The notes under the pieces: generated by a model
What the model saw: the letters and a program-made list of their open reading frames with translations, nothing else
Databases searched by the model: none
Told to the model about the DNA's origin: nothing
In this document: positions 9,609-17,306 of the stretch, piece by piece
Numbering within the stretch: position 1 is the first letter of the stretch
Layout: each line of letters begins with the position of its first letter
Program-made: the position numbers and the translations under genes
Source: Thermoplasma acidophilum DSM 1728
Lineage (GTDB): Archaea > Thermoplasmatota > Thermoplasmata > Thermoplasmatales > Thermoplasmataceae
Assembly (NCBI RefSeq): GCF_000195915.1
Contig: NC_002578.1
Location: forward strand, 868,001-932,000
Reading direction: 5' to 3'
Length of the DNA stretch: 64,000 nucleotides

Positions 9609-11276
9609 TTATGCCGACTGGCCATCATTTTTTCCTATCATTTCTGAAAGGCCAAGGGGGGAATTGATGTCGAATATCCTGGGATCCATCTGCGGTATCT
9701 CCTTTGGGACCAACGGTTCGAACTCCATGTTCTTCAGCACATCCTTTTCAAGATCGACGCCTGGCGCGATCTCCACTATCTCCAGGCCCTTGCTCATGAG
9801 CTTAAATACTGCCCTCTCGGTAACGTAGATGGCCGTCTGCTTCTGCTTCTGGGATTCCCGTCCGCTGAAGAGCCTCATGTAAAGGTCCTTTACGAATTTT
9901 CTTTCCGTGCCCTCGGATTCTATAACGAGCCTTCCATCCCTTATGGTCTCCTCCTGTTCGCCGCCCATGAACCTGCCGGCAAATATCACCAGCGAGGCAC
10001 CGCGCGAAATGACTGGAAAACCCCCTGGGCCCGTGAACACCCTGTTCGGTATGTATGATGAATTCACGTTCCCATGCCTGTCCACCTGCATGAATCCGAG
10101 AACCGCGGCATCCAGTATTCCCCCTTCATAGGTTGCGAACTGATCCGGCATGTGCAGCATCGCGTATGGTGAGAGCGCAACTCCGAAATCGTTGCCGGAC
10201 AGCGCTATCCCACCCCAGGATCCAGGCTCTATGGTAGTGGTTATGTAATCCCTGACGCCTTCCTGGGCTATGACTGTCGAAACGTACACTGGTATGCCGA
10301 CGCCGAGGTTGATGATTATGCTCCTCTTCACTGTTGAGATGTATCTTGCAAGTTCAAGCGCCGATCTCCGGGCTATTACGGCCTGTATCGGGTTCATGTT
10401 CTTTGTCAGGCTGCGCACCATTTCATCCATGTTCGGGATGAAATCCTCGCCGACGATTGCGGGATTGTACTGGAAGCTTCCTGACTGCCAGTGGTCACTT
10501 TCTGGCGCCAGCACAAGGTAGTCTATTAGCGGGCCTGGAACTATCACCAGCTTCGGGGATCTCGATCCGAACCTTGTTATCCGCTTTATCTGCGCTATTA
10601 CCGTGCCACGGTCTGGCTTGCTCTTCGCCGCCTGCGCTATGTTAAGAATCGTTGTTATCATGCCCTCCTCGTCCACGGAGATGTCGCCTATCTCATCCGC
10701 TGTGGTTCCCCTTATGAGAGCGACGTTCGGCTTCGGAGCCTGGTAGAATAGGTATTCCTCTCCGTCCAGAGTTACCACGGATACGCGTGCCCGCATGGCC
10801 TTCCTTGCCTTCTCATTCATCAGCCCACCGTGATAGACGGGATCCCTTGGATCAGTAAAGGTATCTATGCCCACCTTTGTTATCAGGCCAGGCCTTGAAC
10901 ATGAAACCTCCCTGAACCAGTAAGATACAGTTCCAATCGACCACATGTAACCTTCAATGCGATTCTCCTGGATCAGTTTTGCGCTCCACGGTGAAAAGCC
11001 TGTGTACGGTATGAGCATGCCTTTTATGAACTCGTGGTCTTCGTTCTGGTACAGCTCGTTTGCTATCGAATCTATGCCCGATCCAGGGATTCCTGGAGTG
11101 GTCTCGAACTCGAAGAAGAGATGCCTTGGATGCCCTGTGTAGATATACATCCTGTAGAGCTCCTTGAGAAGATACTCAGGAGCTATAGCATGGTTGAATC
11201 CAGACACCGCAATGGTGCTTCCATCCTTCACCGTTTTCAGCGCGGTCTGAGAGTCAACAAATTTGCTTTTTTCCAT
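9609..11276 (-). CDS. Acyl-CoA:carboxylate CoA-transferase, paralog of the 6364-8046 gene
   Basis: 555 residues from ATG 11276. It is collinear with the other CoA-transferase, with the predicted catalytic Glu350 in T-I-E-P-G-S-W-G-G, L-G-V-G-I-P before it and V-F-T-G-P-G-G-F after it. The open frame runs on to 11405, but the paralog's N-terminus (M-E-x-K-F) and a TATA-like CTTAAATA (11309-11302) both support ATG 11276. Its 3' end converges with the citrate synthase gene, leaving 54 bases. Having two copies so close suggests either different acid specificities or partial redundancy. Confidence 0.86.
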   Translation of the reverse strand: MEKSKFVDSQTALKTVKDGSTIAVSGFNHAIAPEYLLKELYRMYIYTGHPRHLFFEFETTPGIPGSGIDSIANELYQNEDHEFIKGMLIPYTGFSPWSAKLIQENRIEGYMWSIGTVSYWFREVSCSRPGLITKVGIDTFTDPRDPVYHGGLMNEKARKAMRARVSVVTLDGEEYLFYQAPKPNVALIRGTTADEIGDISVDEEGMITTILNIAQAAKSKPDRGTVIAQIKRITRFGSRSPKLVIVPGPLIDYLVLAPESDHWQSGSFQYNPAIVGEDFIPNMDEMVRSLTKNMNPIQAVIARRSALELARYISTVKRSIIINLGVGIPVYVSTVIAQEGVRDYITTTIEPGSWGGIALSGNDFGVALSPYAMLHMPDQFATYEGGILDAAVLGFMQVDRHGNVNSSYIPNRVFTGPGGFPVISRGASLVIFAGRFMGGEQEETIRDGRLVIESEGTERKFVKDLYMRLFSGRESQKQKQTAIYVTERAVFKLMSKGLEIVEIAPGVDLEKDVLKNMEFEPLVPKEIPQMDPRIFDINSPLGLSEMIGKNDGQSA

Positions 11277-11433
11277 GCGGATATAATCTATTCCTGAATC
11301 ATATTTAAGATTTCGTGCATTGCAGCGATATGAAGTGTGGTATTTGCGATGTGTGGCCGATGCGGAATCATTCAGAACCATCACCAGCACGGACAGAAGC
11401 CACACAATGAATTAATATTGGATATTCATAAAG

Positions 11434-12237
11434 ATGCGGATGTCTGCCGATATTGTCTTCGATCGTGGTTCTCCTTCAGACATAGATGAGATCAAAACGT
11501 TCACGTCAAACACATGGAAAGTAGGATACTACACGGATCTGTACAGTAAGCTTGCAGATACCGGCACCATGGATGATTATGTGGATAAGGTCATAGAGAG
11601 ATGGGTTAACGATGGTTCCGTATACGTATTGAGGGTTTCAGGCCGTCCCGTTGCCACCATACACATGGAAAAGCTTCCAGACGGATCGGTCATGCTCGGT
11701 GGACTGAGAGTACATCCTGAATACCGCGGATCGAGGCTCGGAATGAGCATCATGCAGGAGACAATACAGTTTTTGAGAGGAAAAACTGAAAGGCTAAGAT
11801 CTGCTGTTTACTCATGGAATGAGCCTTCTCTCAGGCTGGTGCACAGGCTTGGCTTCCATCAGGTGGAAGAGTATCCAATATACACATTCCAGGGCGGTTC
11901 CACTGCGGTGCCGGCGCTGAAACCAGTGAATGAAAGATACGCCGGAAGATGGAGATGCTTCTTCATTGACTGGAAATACATGTGCTCGGATGATCCGGAC
12001 ATAATTCACGAGGAATATTCGAACAATCTGATAGTAGATGGCAGTACGTTCGTGTACTTCGACATTTACGAGGGAGGAATCGATCTTTTCGTCAATGATT
12101 CCGATGATGCGTCTTCGTTCATAGAAAAATATAGGAGCATGAATGGCCGCATCACATTCTATGTGAGAAAGGCTCTGGCGAATGGTCTGCCGTACGTTCC
12201 GGCATCATCGCTGACCGTGTGGGAGTACAGGTATTGA
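11434..12237 (+). CDS. GNAT-family N-acetyltransferase with a C-terminal extension
   Basis: 267 residues. The N-terminal ~150 residues form a GNAT domain with motif A (L-R-V-H-P-E-Y-R-G-S-R-L-G) and motif B (N-E-P-S-L-R-L-V-H-R-L-G-F). The C-terminal ~110 residues are not a domain I recognise and may shape the acceptor site. ATG 11434 or ATG 11440 may be used; an AATATTGG-type AT box about 25 bases upstream slightly favours a leaderless start at 11440. Substrate unknown. Confidence 0.78.
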   Translation: MRMSADIVFDRGSPSDIDEIKTFTSNTWKVGYYTDLYSKLADTGTMDDYVDKVIERWVNDGSVYVLRVSGRPVATIHMEKLPDGSVMLGGLRVHPEYRGSRLGMSIMQETIQFLRGKTERLRSAVYSWNEPSLRLVHRLGFHQVEEYPIYTFQGGSTAVPALKPVNERYAGRWRCFFIDWKYMCSDDPDIIHEEYSNNLIVDGSTFVYFDIYEGGIDLFVNDSDDASSFIEKYRSMNGRITFYVRKALANGLPYVPASSLTVWEYRY

Positions 12238-12376
12238 ATGCTACACAGTATCAAGCTTCTGTTTATCCTTAGCTCATGATATATTTTGAAAAATTTTCCT
12301 TTCTGCCATTTGATCCGAAATTCACATGCGAATGCAATGCGCAAAATTAATAATACACTGGCATGTTAGCATAAGC

Positions 12377-13135
12377 ATGCCAAACGCCATTGTATCTGCA
12401 GCCTCAAGCGGTATAGGTAAAGGAATAGCTTCCGTTCTTTCACGATCTGGATACCGGCTCACCCTGTTTGCACGGGATGAGAAACGAATCGATGAGGCCA
12501 GAAAGGAACTGAAGTTAAAATTCGGCTTGGAACCTCTGGCCATTCCTGCGGATCTGTCAAAACCAGAAGACATAGATAGAGTTGTCAAAAAGCACAGGGA
12601 GACCTATGGAAGCATTGAAAACCTCGTAATCAACTATGGCGATCCACGTGTGGCCGGCTTTACTGATCTGAGCGATGAGGACTGGCAATACGCCATAGAT
12701 ATGATATTCATGTCCACAGTCAGGATCACCAGGGAAGCACTCAAGGACATGATCAGGGCAAGGCACGGATCGATAGTGTACGTGACATCCATGACGGTCC
12801 GTGAACCTATGGAAGGGTTCTCCCTATCATCTTCCCTGAGATCGGCTGTAGTTGCACTGGCAAAGAACATATCGCTAGAGGTCTCTAAATTCGGGATAAG
12901 GATAAACACAATATCTCAGGGATACATCAATACGGAAAGGCTAAGAGACGTCATAAAAACTGGGGTTGACCGCACCGAGGGCATGAGGAGACTCAGCGGA
13001 GATGTTCCACTGCGCAGAGTAGGAGATCCGGAGGAGATAGGTGAAGTTGTAGAATTCCTGTTATCAAGCCGGGCCTCCTATGTCAACGGTGCTAACATAC
13101 CCGTTGACGGAGGAATAACTAAATTTCCGCTGTGA
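12377..13135 (+). CDS. SDR-fold protein with altered catalytic tetrad
   Basis: 252 residues from ATG 12377, the usual SDR length; the longer frame to 12326 is not needed, and an AATTAATA box lies about 30 bases before ATG 12377. The fold signature is present but degenerate: S-A-A-S-S-G-I-G instead of T-G-x-x-x-G-I-G, N-Y-G at the NAG position, and Ser138 of the catalytic set. At the YxxxK positions it has Ser151 and Arg155. This resembles an SDR subgroup described as lacking a perfect NAD motif and tetrad, often labelled 3-oxoacyl-ACP reductase-like. It may be a non-classical oxidoreductase or a binding protein. Confidence 0.78.
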   Translation: MPNAIVSAASSGIGKGIASVLSRSGYRLTLFARDEKRIDEARKELKLKFGLEPLAIPADLSKPEDIDRVVKKHRETYGSIENLVINYGDPRVAGFTDLSDEDWQYAIDMIFMSTVRITREALKDMIRARHGSIVYVTSMTVREPMEGFSLSSSLRSAVVALAKNISLEVSKFGIRINTISQGYINTERLRDVIKTGVDRTEGMRRLSGDVPLRRVGDPEEIGEVVEFLLSSRASYVNGANIPVDGGITKFPL

Positions 13136-13162
13136 GAATTTCCTAATTTATGCATGCCAGTA

Positions 13163-13214
13163 CATGCTGGAAATGCCACAATTTTTCCATGCAACTGGCA
13201 TTTCGTCCTGCATG
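13163..13214. repeat. Nested inverted repeat between SDR and phosphatase genes
   Basis: GAAATGCCA (13170-13178) and TGGCATTTC (13196-13204) form a perfect 9-bp inverted repeat with a 17-base spacer. It is extended outside by CATGC (13163-13167) and GCATG (13210-13214). It lies downstream of the SDR stop and before the next start, so it could be a terminator stem or a protein-binding site. Confidence 0.6.
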
Positions 13215-13254
13215 GCTTCAAAAAGGTAATAACTGAAAAGGCTATCACATTCCG

Positions 13255-13827
13255 ATGGATCGGGCCATTCTGGTCAGGCATGGAGAGAGCGAAACAAACG
13301 TATACGGCATAATATCTTCAGATGAGGATCGGTATCCACTGACCGAGAATGGCATAACGCAGGTTCAGAGGACTGCAGCCCAGCTTGCTGAACTTGATTT
13401 TGATGGCATAGTAACTAGCCCGATATTGAGGGCGTATCAGAGCGCAAGCATCATAGCCTCTGCTACTGGGCTCCCCGTCATAAAGGATGAACGTGCGAGG
13501 GAATCCGAATTTGGCCCGTACAACAACAGCAGGATAACGGAGATACCATATGGCACCCGTGAAGAGCTGGAAATGGAGCCTTGGGATTCGCATGTAAGGA
13601 GGATGCGATCCCTTATTGAGGACTATGACGGCAGCTACATCGTAGTGAGCCATGCCTACCCCATCAAGAGCCTCCTATGCGATCTCCTTGGGCTAGGAGA
13701 GTTCGACTGCTTCAGCGTGGAGATAAAGAATGCATCCATGTCGGCGATCCTTGTCAATGAAAAACGGGTTCTCACGATAGGATCCCTGATACTGAGCGAA
13801 TCCGTGAAGCGGCATTTCAGGAAATGA
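13255..13827 (+). CDS. Histidine phosphatase (phosphoglycerate mutase-like) family protein
   Basis: 190 residues. The phosphohistidine motif L-V-R-H-G-E-S-E-T-N is at residues 6-15, the L-T-E-N-G segment follows, and the second catalytic histidine is in V-V-S-H-A-Y-P. The protein is shorter than bona fide cofactor-dependent phosphoglycerate mutases (about 230-250), so a general phosphatase acting on a small phosphorylated metabolite is as likely as mutase activity. It precedes aroC on the same strand, but the aroC promoter lies between them. Confidence 0.85.
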   Translation: MDRAILVRHGESETNVYGIISSDEDRYPLTENGITQVQRTAAQLAELDFDGIVTSPILRAYQSASIIASATGLPVIKDERARESEFGPYNNSRITEIPYGTREELEMEPWDSHVRRMRSLIEDYDGSYIVVSHAYPIKSLLCDLLGLGEFDCFSVEIKNASMSAILVNEKRVLTIGSLILSESVKRHFRK

Positions 13828-13835
13828 ATTTATAC
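13828..13835 (+). promoter_or_regulatory. TATA box upstream of the aroC leader ORF
   Basis: ATTTATAC, directly after the preceding stop codon. It predicts a transcription start near 13855, exactly at the ATG of a 28-codon leader ORF. Two CAATTG palindromes (13837-13842 and 13847-13852, four bases apart) sit between the TATA box and the predicted start, a typical place for an archaeal repressor site. Confidence 0.5.
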
Positions 13836-13854
13836 GCAATTGTCATCAATTGGC

Positions 13855-13941
13855 ATGCTTTATGGATCTTCGATCAGGCGGATAATTTCGGACAATATGG
13901 CCTCAATAACGGCTTCGTTACCTAAAATGGTGGTGTTGTAG
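13855..13941 (+). CDS. Possible 28-residue leader ORF in front of aroC
   Basis: ATG 13855 to TAG 13939-13941, ending one base before the aroC ATG. The ATG coincides with the start predicted from the TATA box at 13828-13835, so it would be read leaderless. The GGTGGTG ribosome-binding site for aroC lies inside its last codons, which suggests translational coupling. The peptide has one Tyr and no Phe or Trp, so classical aromatic amino-acid attenuation is not supported. It may also be non-coding 5' UTR. Confidence 0.35.
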
Positions 13942-13942
13942 C

Positions 13943-15025
13943 ATGTTCACTCTTGGCAGCTCAATGAAGATGACGGTATTCGGTTCATCGCATGGCGAAG
14001 CCGTAGGATCGATCATAGACGGCTTTCCGATTGGTTTCAAAATCCCGTTGGACTATGTGCAGAAATACATGGAGTACAGGAGGCCTGGATCAAGCATACT
14101 GACCTCACAGAGGAAGGAAGATGATGAGGTCGAGATCATTTCCGGCCTTCATGAGGGTTACACAGATGGAAGCCCTCTGACGCTTATCATAAGAAACAAG
14201 AACGTGATATCATCGTATTACAGCGAGATCAGGGAGAATCCCAGGCCAGGCCACAGCGACTACACGATGTTTCTCAAATACGGAGAATTCAGAAACTATG
14301 AGGGCGGAGGTTTCCTGTCCGGCAGGATGACCGCACCGCTTGTTGCAGCAGGTTCCATTGCCAAGGCATATCTCGAAGGCATGGGCATAAAAGTGAAGAG
14401 CTATATGAGGTCGATAGGCGACGTTGAATGCAGCAGGGTTTCAGGAGAAGCTTACAGCTTTGAAACCAGGATGCCAGATCCAGAGTGTGATGCGAGGGCG
14501 CGTGAACTCATAATGAGAGTTATGAAGGCGGGCGACAGCATTGGCGGAAGAATAGACACGGTCGTCGAGAACTTTCCGGGCGGTGTCGGCGAACCGTTCT
14601 TTGATTCCGTTGAGAGCTCCATCGCGCATGCCATCTTTTCGATACCAGCTGTAAAAGCCATAGAGTTCGGCGATGGCTTCAGGCTCGCTTCGATGCTTGG
14701 CTCAGAGGCAAACGATCCTTTCGATCTTGCCGACGGAAAGATTGTGACGAAGACAAACCACAACGGCGGCATCCTCGGTGGAATAACAAACGGCATGCCA
14801 ATACGATTCTCAATTGCGGTGAAGCCGACGCCGTCCATACACATCCCTCAGCAGACCGTTAATCTATCCACATCTGAGAAAACGACAATAACGGTAAAGG
14901 GCAGGCACGATCCCTGTGTGGCCATAAGGGCAGTTCCGGTCGTCGAATGCCTCACATCCTTCGTACTGCTCGATCTGCTCATCCAGTCCGGCAACGTAAA
15001 CCGCTACGCCAGGAAGACAAGATGA
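13943..15025 (+). CDS. aroC: Chorismate synthase
   Basis: 360 residues, normal length. Family signatures: F-G-S-S-H-G-E near the N-terminus, R-P-G-H-S-D, the G-R-x-T-A segment, and I-x-x-K-P-T-P-S-I with the C-terminal [13 protein letters not shown]. It converts EPSP to chorismate with reduced FMN, the last step of the shikimate pathway. The start ATG 13943 is preceded by GGTGGTG. No other shikimate genes are in the window. Confidence 0.96.
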
Positions 15026-15054
15026 AAATGGAAAATACCGAGTTTGCCAATACT

Positions 15055-15062
15055 CTTATAAA
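15055..15062 (+). promoter_or_regulatory. TATA box of the ROK kinase gene
   Basis: CTTATAAA about 26 bases before GTG 15084, predicting a leaderless transcript with a GTG start. Confidence 0.6.
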
Positions 15063-15083
15063 CGAAGTAAAAATATAAGTAAC

Positions 15084-16058
15084 GTGTCATTGAATATTCT
15101 CGGATATGATGTTGGCGGTACAAAGATATCAACAGTTGTAGGCAACGATTCCGGTGAAATACTCTCCAATGTACGAATGCCCACTGTCAAGCATCTCGGG
15201 AAGAAGAGGCTTATAGAGGAGATGATCACCATGGGCGATGCCGCCTTAAAGAAAGCCCATGTGGAAAAGCCGGATCTGATCGGCATAATATTTGCCGGCC
15301 CTGTTGACCGCAACAGAGGCGTCGTGATAGCTTCGCCAAATATCTTCGGGCTGAGCAACTTCAACATTGTGGAGCCGATAAGGGATTATTATAGAACAGA
15401 CACGTTTCTGGAAAACGATGCGCAGGCAGCTGCCATAGCTGAGAGGCTCTTCGGGTCGGGAAGGAACGTCGATAATTTCGTTTACATGACGCTGAGTACT
15501 GGAATAGGCGGTGGAATATTCATAAACGGAAAACTTTACCGCGGGGCCCATGGAATGGCGGGAGAGATAGGCCACAATGTCATAATGGTCAATGGGCCGA
15601 CATGCGGATGCGGAAGGCGCGGCTGCCTTGAAGCTCTGGCCGGAGGCAAGGCCATTGCGAGAAGGGTGATCGAAAACCTGCGGGCAGTACGGGATTCTGA
15701 CTTCTTTTCGAAGCTGAGGCCGAACGAGATCACGGCAGAAAAGGTCTTCGAAGGCAAGAAGCAGGGCGATATGTTCTCGCAGCTGATACTTGAAGAGACG
15801 ATATATTACCTGGCTGTTGGCCTTGTGAACATAATAAATACGCTGGATCCGGAGCTCGTGATAATAGGTGGTGGAATCTCGAAGGCGGGCAAGGATCTCT
15901 TTGATCCGCTCAACGACGCGGTAAAGGAAGAATTCAAGAGCATGTACAGGCCATTCAAGATCGTTCCAGGACTGGAAAATGGATCGGATCTCGCGGCCAT
16001 ATCGGTACCGCTGTACACGGAGATGGAGCTGCATGGCGAAGGAGAAAAGCAGTATTGA
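15084..16058 (+). CDS. ROK-family sugar kinase, probable glucokinase
   Basis: 324 residues. N-terminal phosphate-binding motif G-Y-D-V-G-G-T-K, catalytic Asp112 in E-N-D-A-Q-A, and the ROK zinc-binding cysteines Cys174, Cys176 and Cys181 in C-G-C-G-R-R-G-C-L-E with the preceding E-I-G-H. The C-terminal I-I-G-G-G-I-S adenosine-binding segment is present. ROK enzymes of this type phosphorylate glucose or related hexoses or amino sugars using ATP. The substrate cannot be fixed from sequence. The start is GTG 15084. Confidence 0.88.
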   Translation: MSLNILGYDVGGTKISTVVGNDSGEILSNVRMPTVKHLGKKRLIEEMITMGDAALKKAHVEKPDLIGIIFAGPVDRNRGVVIASPNIFGLSNFNIVEPIRDYYRTDTFLENDAQAAAIAERLFGSGRNVDNFVYMTLSTGIGGGIFINGKLYRGAHGMAGEIGHNVIMVNGPTCGCGRRGCLEALAGGKAIARRVIENLRAVRDSDFFSKLRPNEITAEKVFEGKKQGDMFSQLILEETIYYLAVGLVNIINTLDPELVIIGGGISKAGKDLFDPLNDAVKEEFKSMYRPFKIVPGLENGSDLAAISVPLYTEMELHGEGEKQY

Positions 16059-16242
16059 GCTGTGCATCTACTACGATGAAGGCCTCTGTTATCTTTCATC
16101 GTATGCAACGCCATGCACGCTGTGCATGAATTACAAGTCCGCATACCCAATCGGAAAGAAGAAAAAGATCGTATACGACATATTCGATTTGGCACCTGAT
16201 ATATTCACCGAAGGAAGCGATCTTCAGTCAAGGCTGTTCTGA
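16033..16242 (+). CDS. Small cysteine-rich protein, possible zinc-binding
   Basis: 69 residues from ATG 16033, overlapping the end of the ROK kinase gene by 26 bases in another frame. Cysteines occur as C-x7-C-x8-C-x2-C within the first 30 residues (E-L-C-I-Y-Y, G-L-C-Y, T-P-C-T-L-C), compatible with one zinc site; the C-terminal half is Lys-rich then acidic. The overlap suggests cotranscription and coupling with the kinase. I recognise no family. Its reading frame continues well past the kinase stop with ordinary codon use, so it is probably real. Confidence 0.6.
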   Translation: MAKEKSSIELCIYYDEGLCYLSSYATPCTLCMNYKSAYPIGKKKKIVYDIFDLAPDIFTEGSDLQSRLF

Positions 16243-16349
16243 ACGTAAGCACAATTCACTTTTTTTGAAAAAGGAATAAAGGGAGAAAGAGAAAGCGATT
16301 TTTCATTCATGCGTTTTGAACAATACGAAAATGATGCTTCGGATCTTAA

Positions 16350-16357
16350 TTTAAATA
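16350..16357 (+). promoter_or_regulatory. TATA box of the tRNA gene
   Basis: TTTAAATA centred about 25 bases before the first tRNA base at 16378. Confidence 0.65.
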
Positions 16358-16377
16358 TCTTCTCATGATTATCCTGT

Positions 16378-16451
16378 GGGCCCGTGAGGTAGTCAGGATA
16401 TCCCATCGGCCCTCGGAGCCGACAACCCGGGTTCAAATCCCGGCGGGCCCG
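16378..16451 (+). tRNA. tRNA, probably Arg (anticodon UCG)
   Basis: 74 bases. The acceptor stem GGGCCCG pairs perfectly with CGGGCCC, the anticodon stem TCGGC with GCCGA, and the T stem CCGGG with CCCGG (loop TTCAAAT); the discriminator base is G and CCA is not encoded. The seven-base anticodon loop CCTCGGA places TCG at 34-36, giving Arg. Position 33 would then be C rather than the near-universal U, and the D stem is weak (two good GC pairs). Shifting the loop to give U33 and anticodon CGG (Pro) breaks the anticodon stem. The upstream TATA box supports an expressed gene. Confidence 0.72.
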
Positions 16452-16859
16452 TACTATATATGGTTTAGTTTTTTGGGAAAAAATCGAATAATGCTATATC
16501 TACAATCAATCGATCCGTATATGTATCTTGCGAATCTTCTGCTTTCCTTTATATAGTCCATGATCGGATTTTGGGATATAATAATGGCTGAATAATAATA
16601 ATCGCAATCTGATGGAGAATTAAAACGAAGAGGGGGGCATAGTTGACCATGAGTTATCTCTCACTCGCCTCAAATCGCTTATTATGAGGCCATAAAGGCA
16701 TATCAGATACGGCTTATGCCTCCGGATCCGAAATCGGTGAAATAGTCGAGGTCGATGAAGAGGATGGCGAAGGCAATGGCCTGATGACCAGGACTATAGG
16801 TATGTGAAGGAACGTTTAATAAAGAGCTATAAGCTTTTAATACGTTGGACTTCGCTTGT
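16452..16859. other. AT-rich stretch with decayed coding remnants
   Basis: No intact gene. Between about 16690 and 16806 one plus-strand frame reads like the acidic end of a protein (repeated G-E and D-E residues, stop TGA near 16804). Another frame, about 16790-16890, reads R-Y-V-K-E-R-L-I-K-S-Y-K-L-L-I-R-W. I take these as eroded fragments at the left edge of the island. I recognise no family. Confidence 0.4.
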
Positions 16860-17200
16860 AGATAGACAGAAGGATGATGATAGCAAATAGAGCAAAGGTA
16901 ATTTTAACTTCGGATCATCGGTCTTTCCATAGTATCTATTGCGTTTTCCACTATTCTCTTCCAGAAATGCCTGTATCTCTCCTTTCATGAGAGATTCCAT
17001 GAACTCCTTCACTCTTAATCGGACTAATTCATATATCTCTGTCAGGACATTCCATTTCTTATTGCCTCCTCTGTGTCCAAAGTAGGCATACTTGCTTTTT
17101 CATGGATTTTATTTTATGATCTTTCTGCGATTCCCTTACACAAAATTAAGGAAACTATCAGGGGAATAGTGCATGTCTTCATAGAAATTCCTATGATTAT
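16860..17200 (-). mobile_element. IS256-type transposase remnant A (N-terminal part)
   Basis: On the minus strand, codons from about 17080 downward read W-N-V-L-T-E-I-Y-E-L-V-R-L-R-V-K-E-F then M-E-S-L-M-K-G-E-I-Q-A-F, E-E-N-S-G-K-R-N-R-Y-Y-G. This is the N-terminal region of mutator/IS256 transposases (K-x-E-x-x-x-x-L-x-E-x-x-G-K-R-N-G-Y-Y). It then loses similarity and stops. The same segment, more decayed, recurs at 23880-24420. No terminal inverted repeats found. Confidence 0.65.
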
Positions 17201-17306
17201 GAAGGGATAAAGTTTTATGCATAGCTTATAGTGATTCTCTAACAGTTAGCGGATTCCTGTATGGACTACACTAGAATTCGAAGGTCCAACTATGCGCTAA
17301 ATATTT

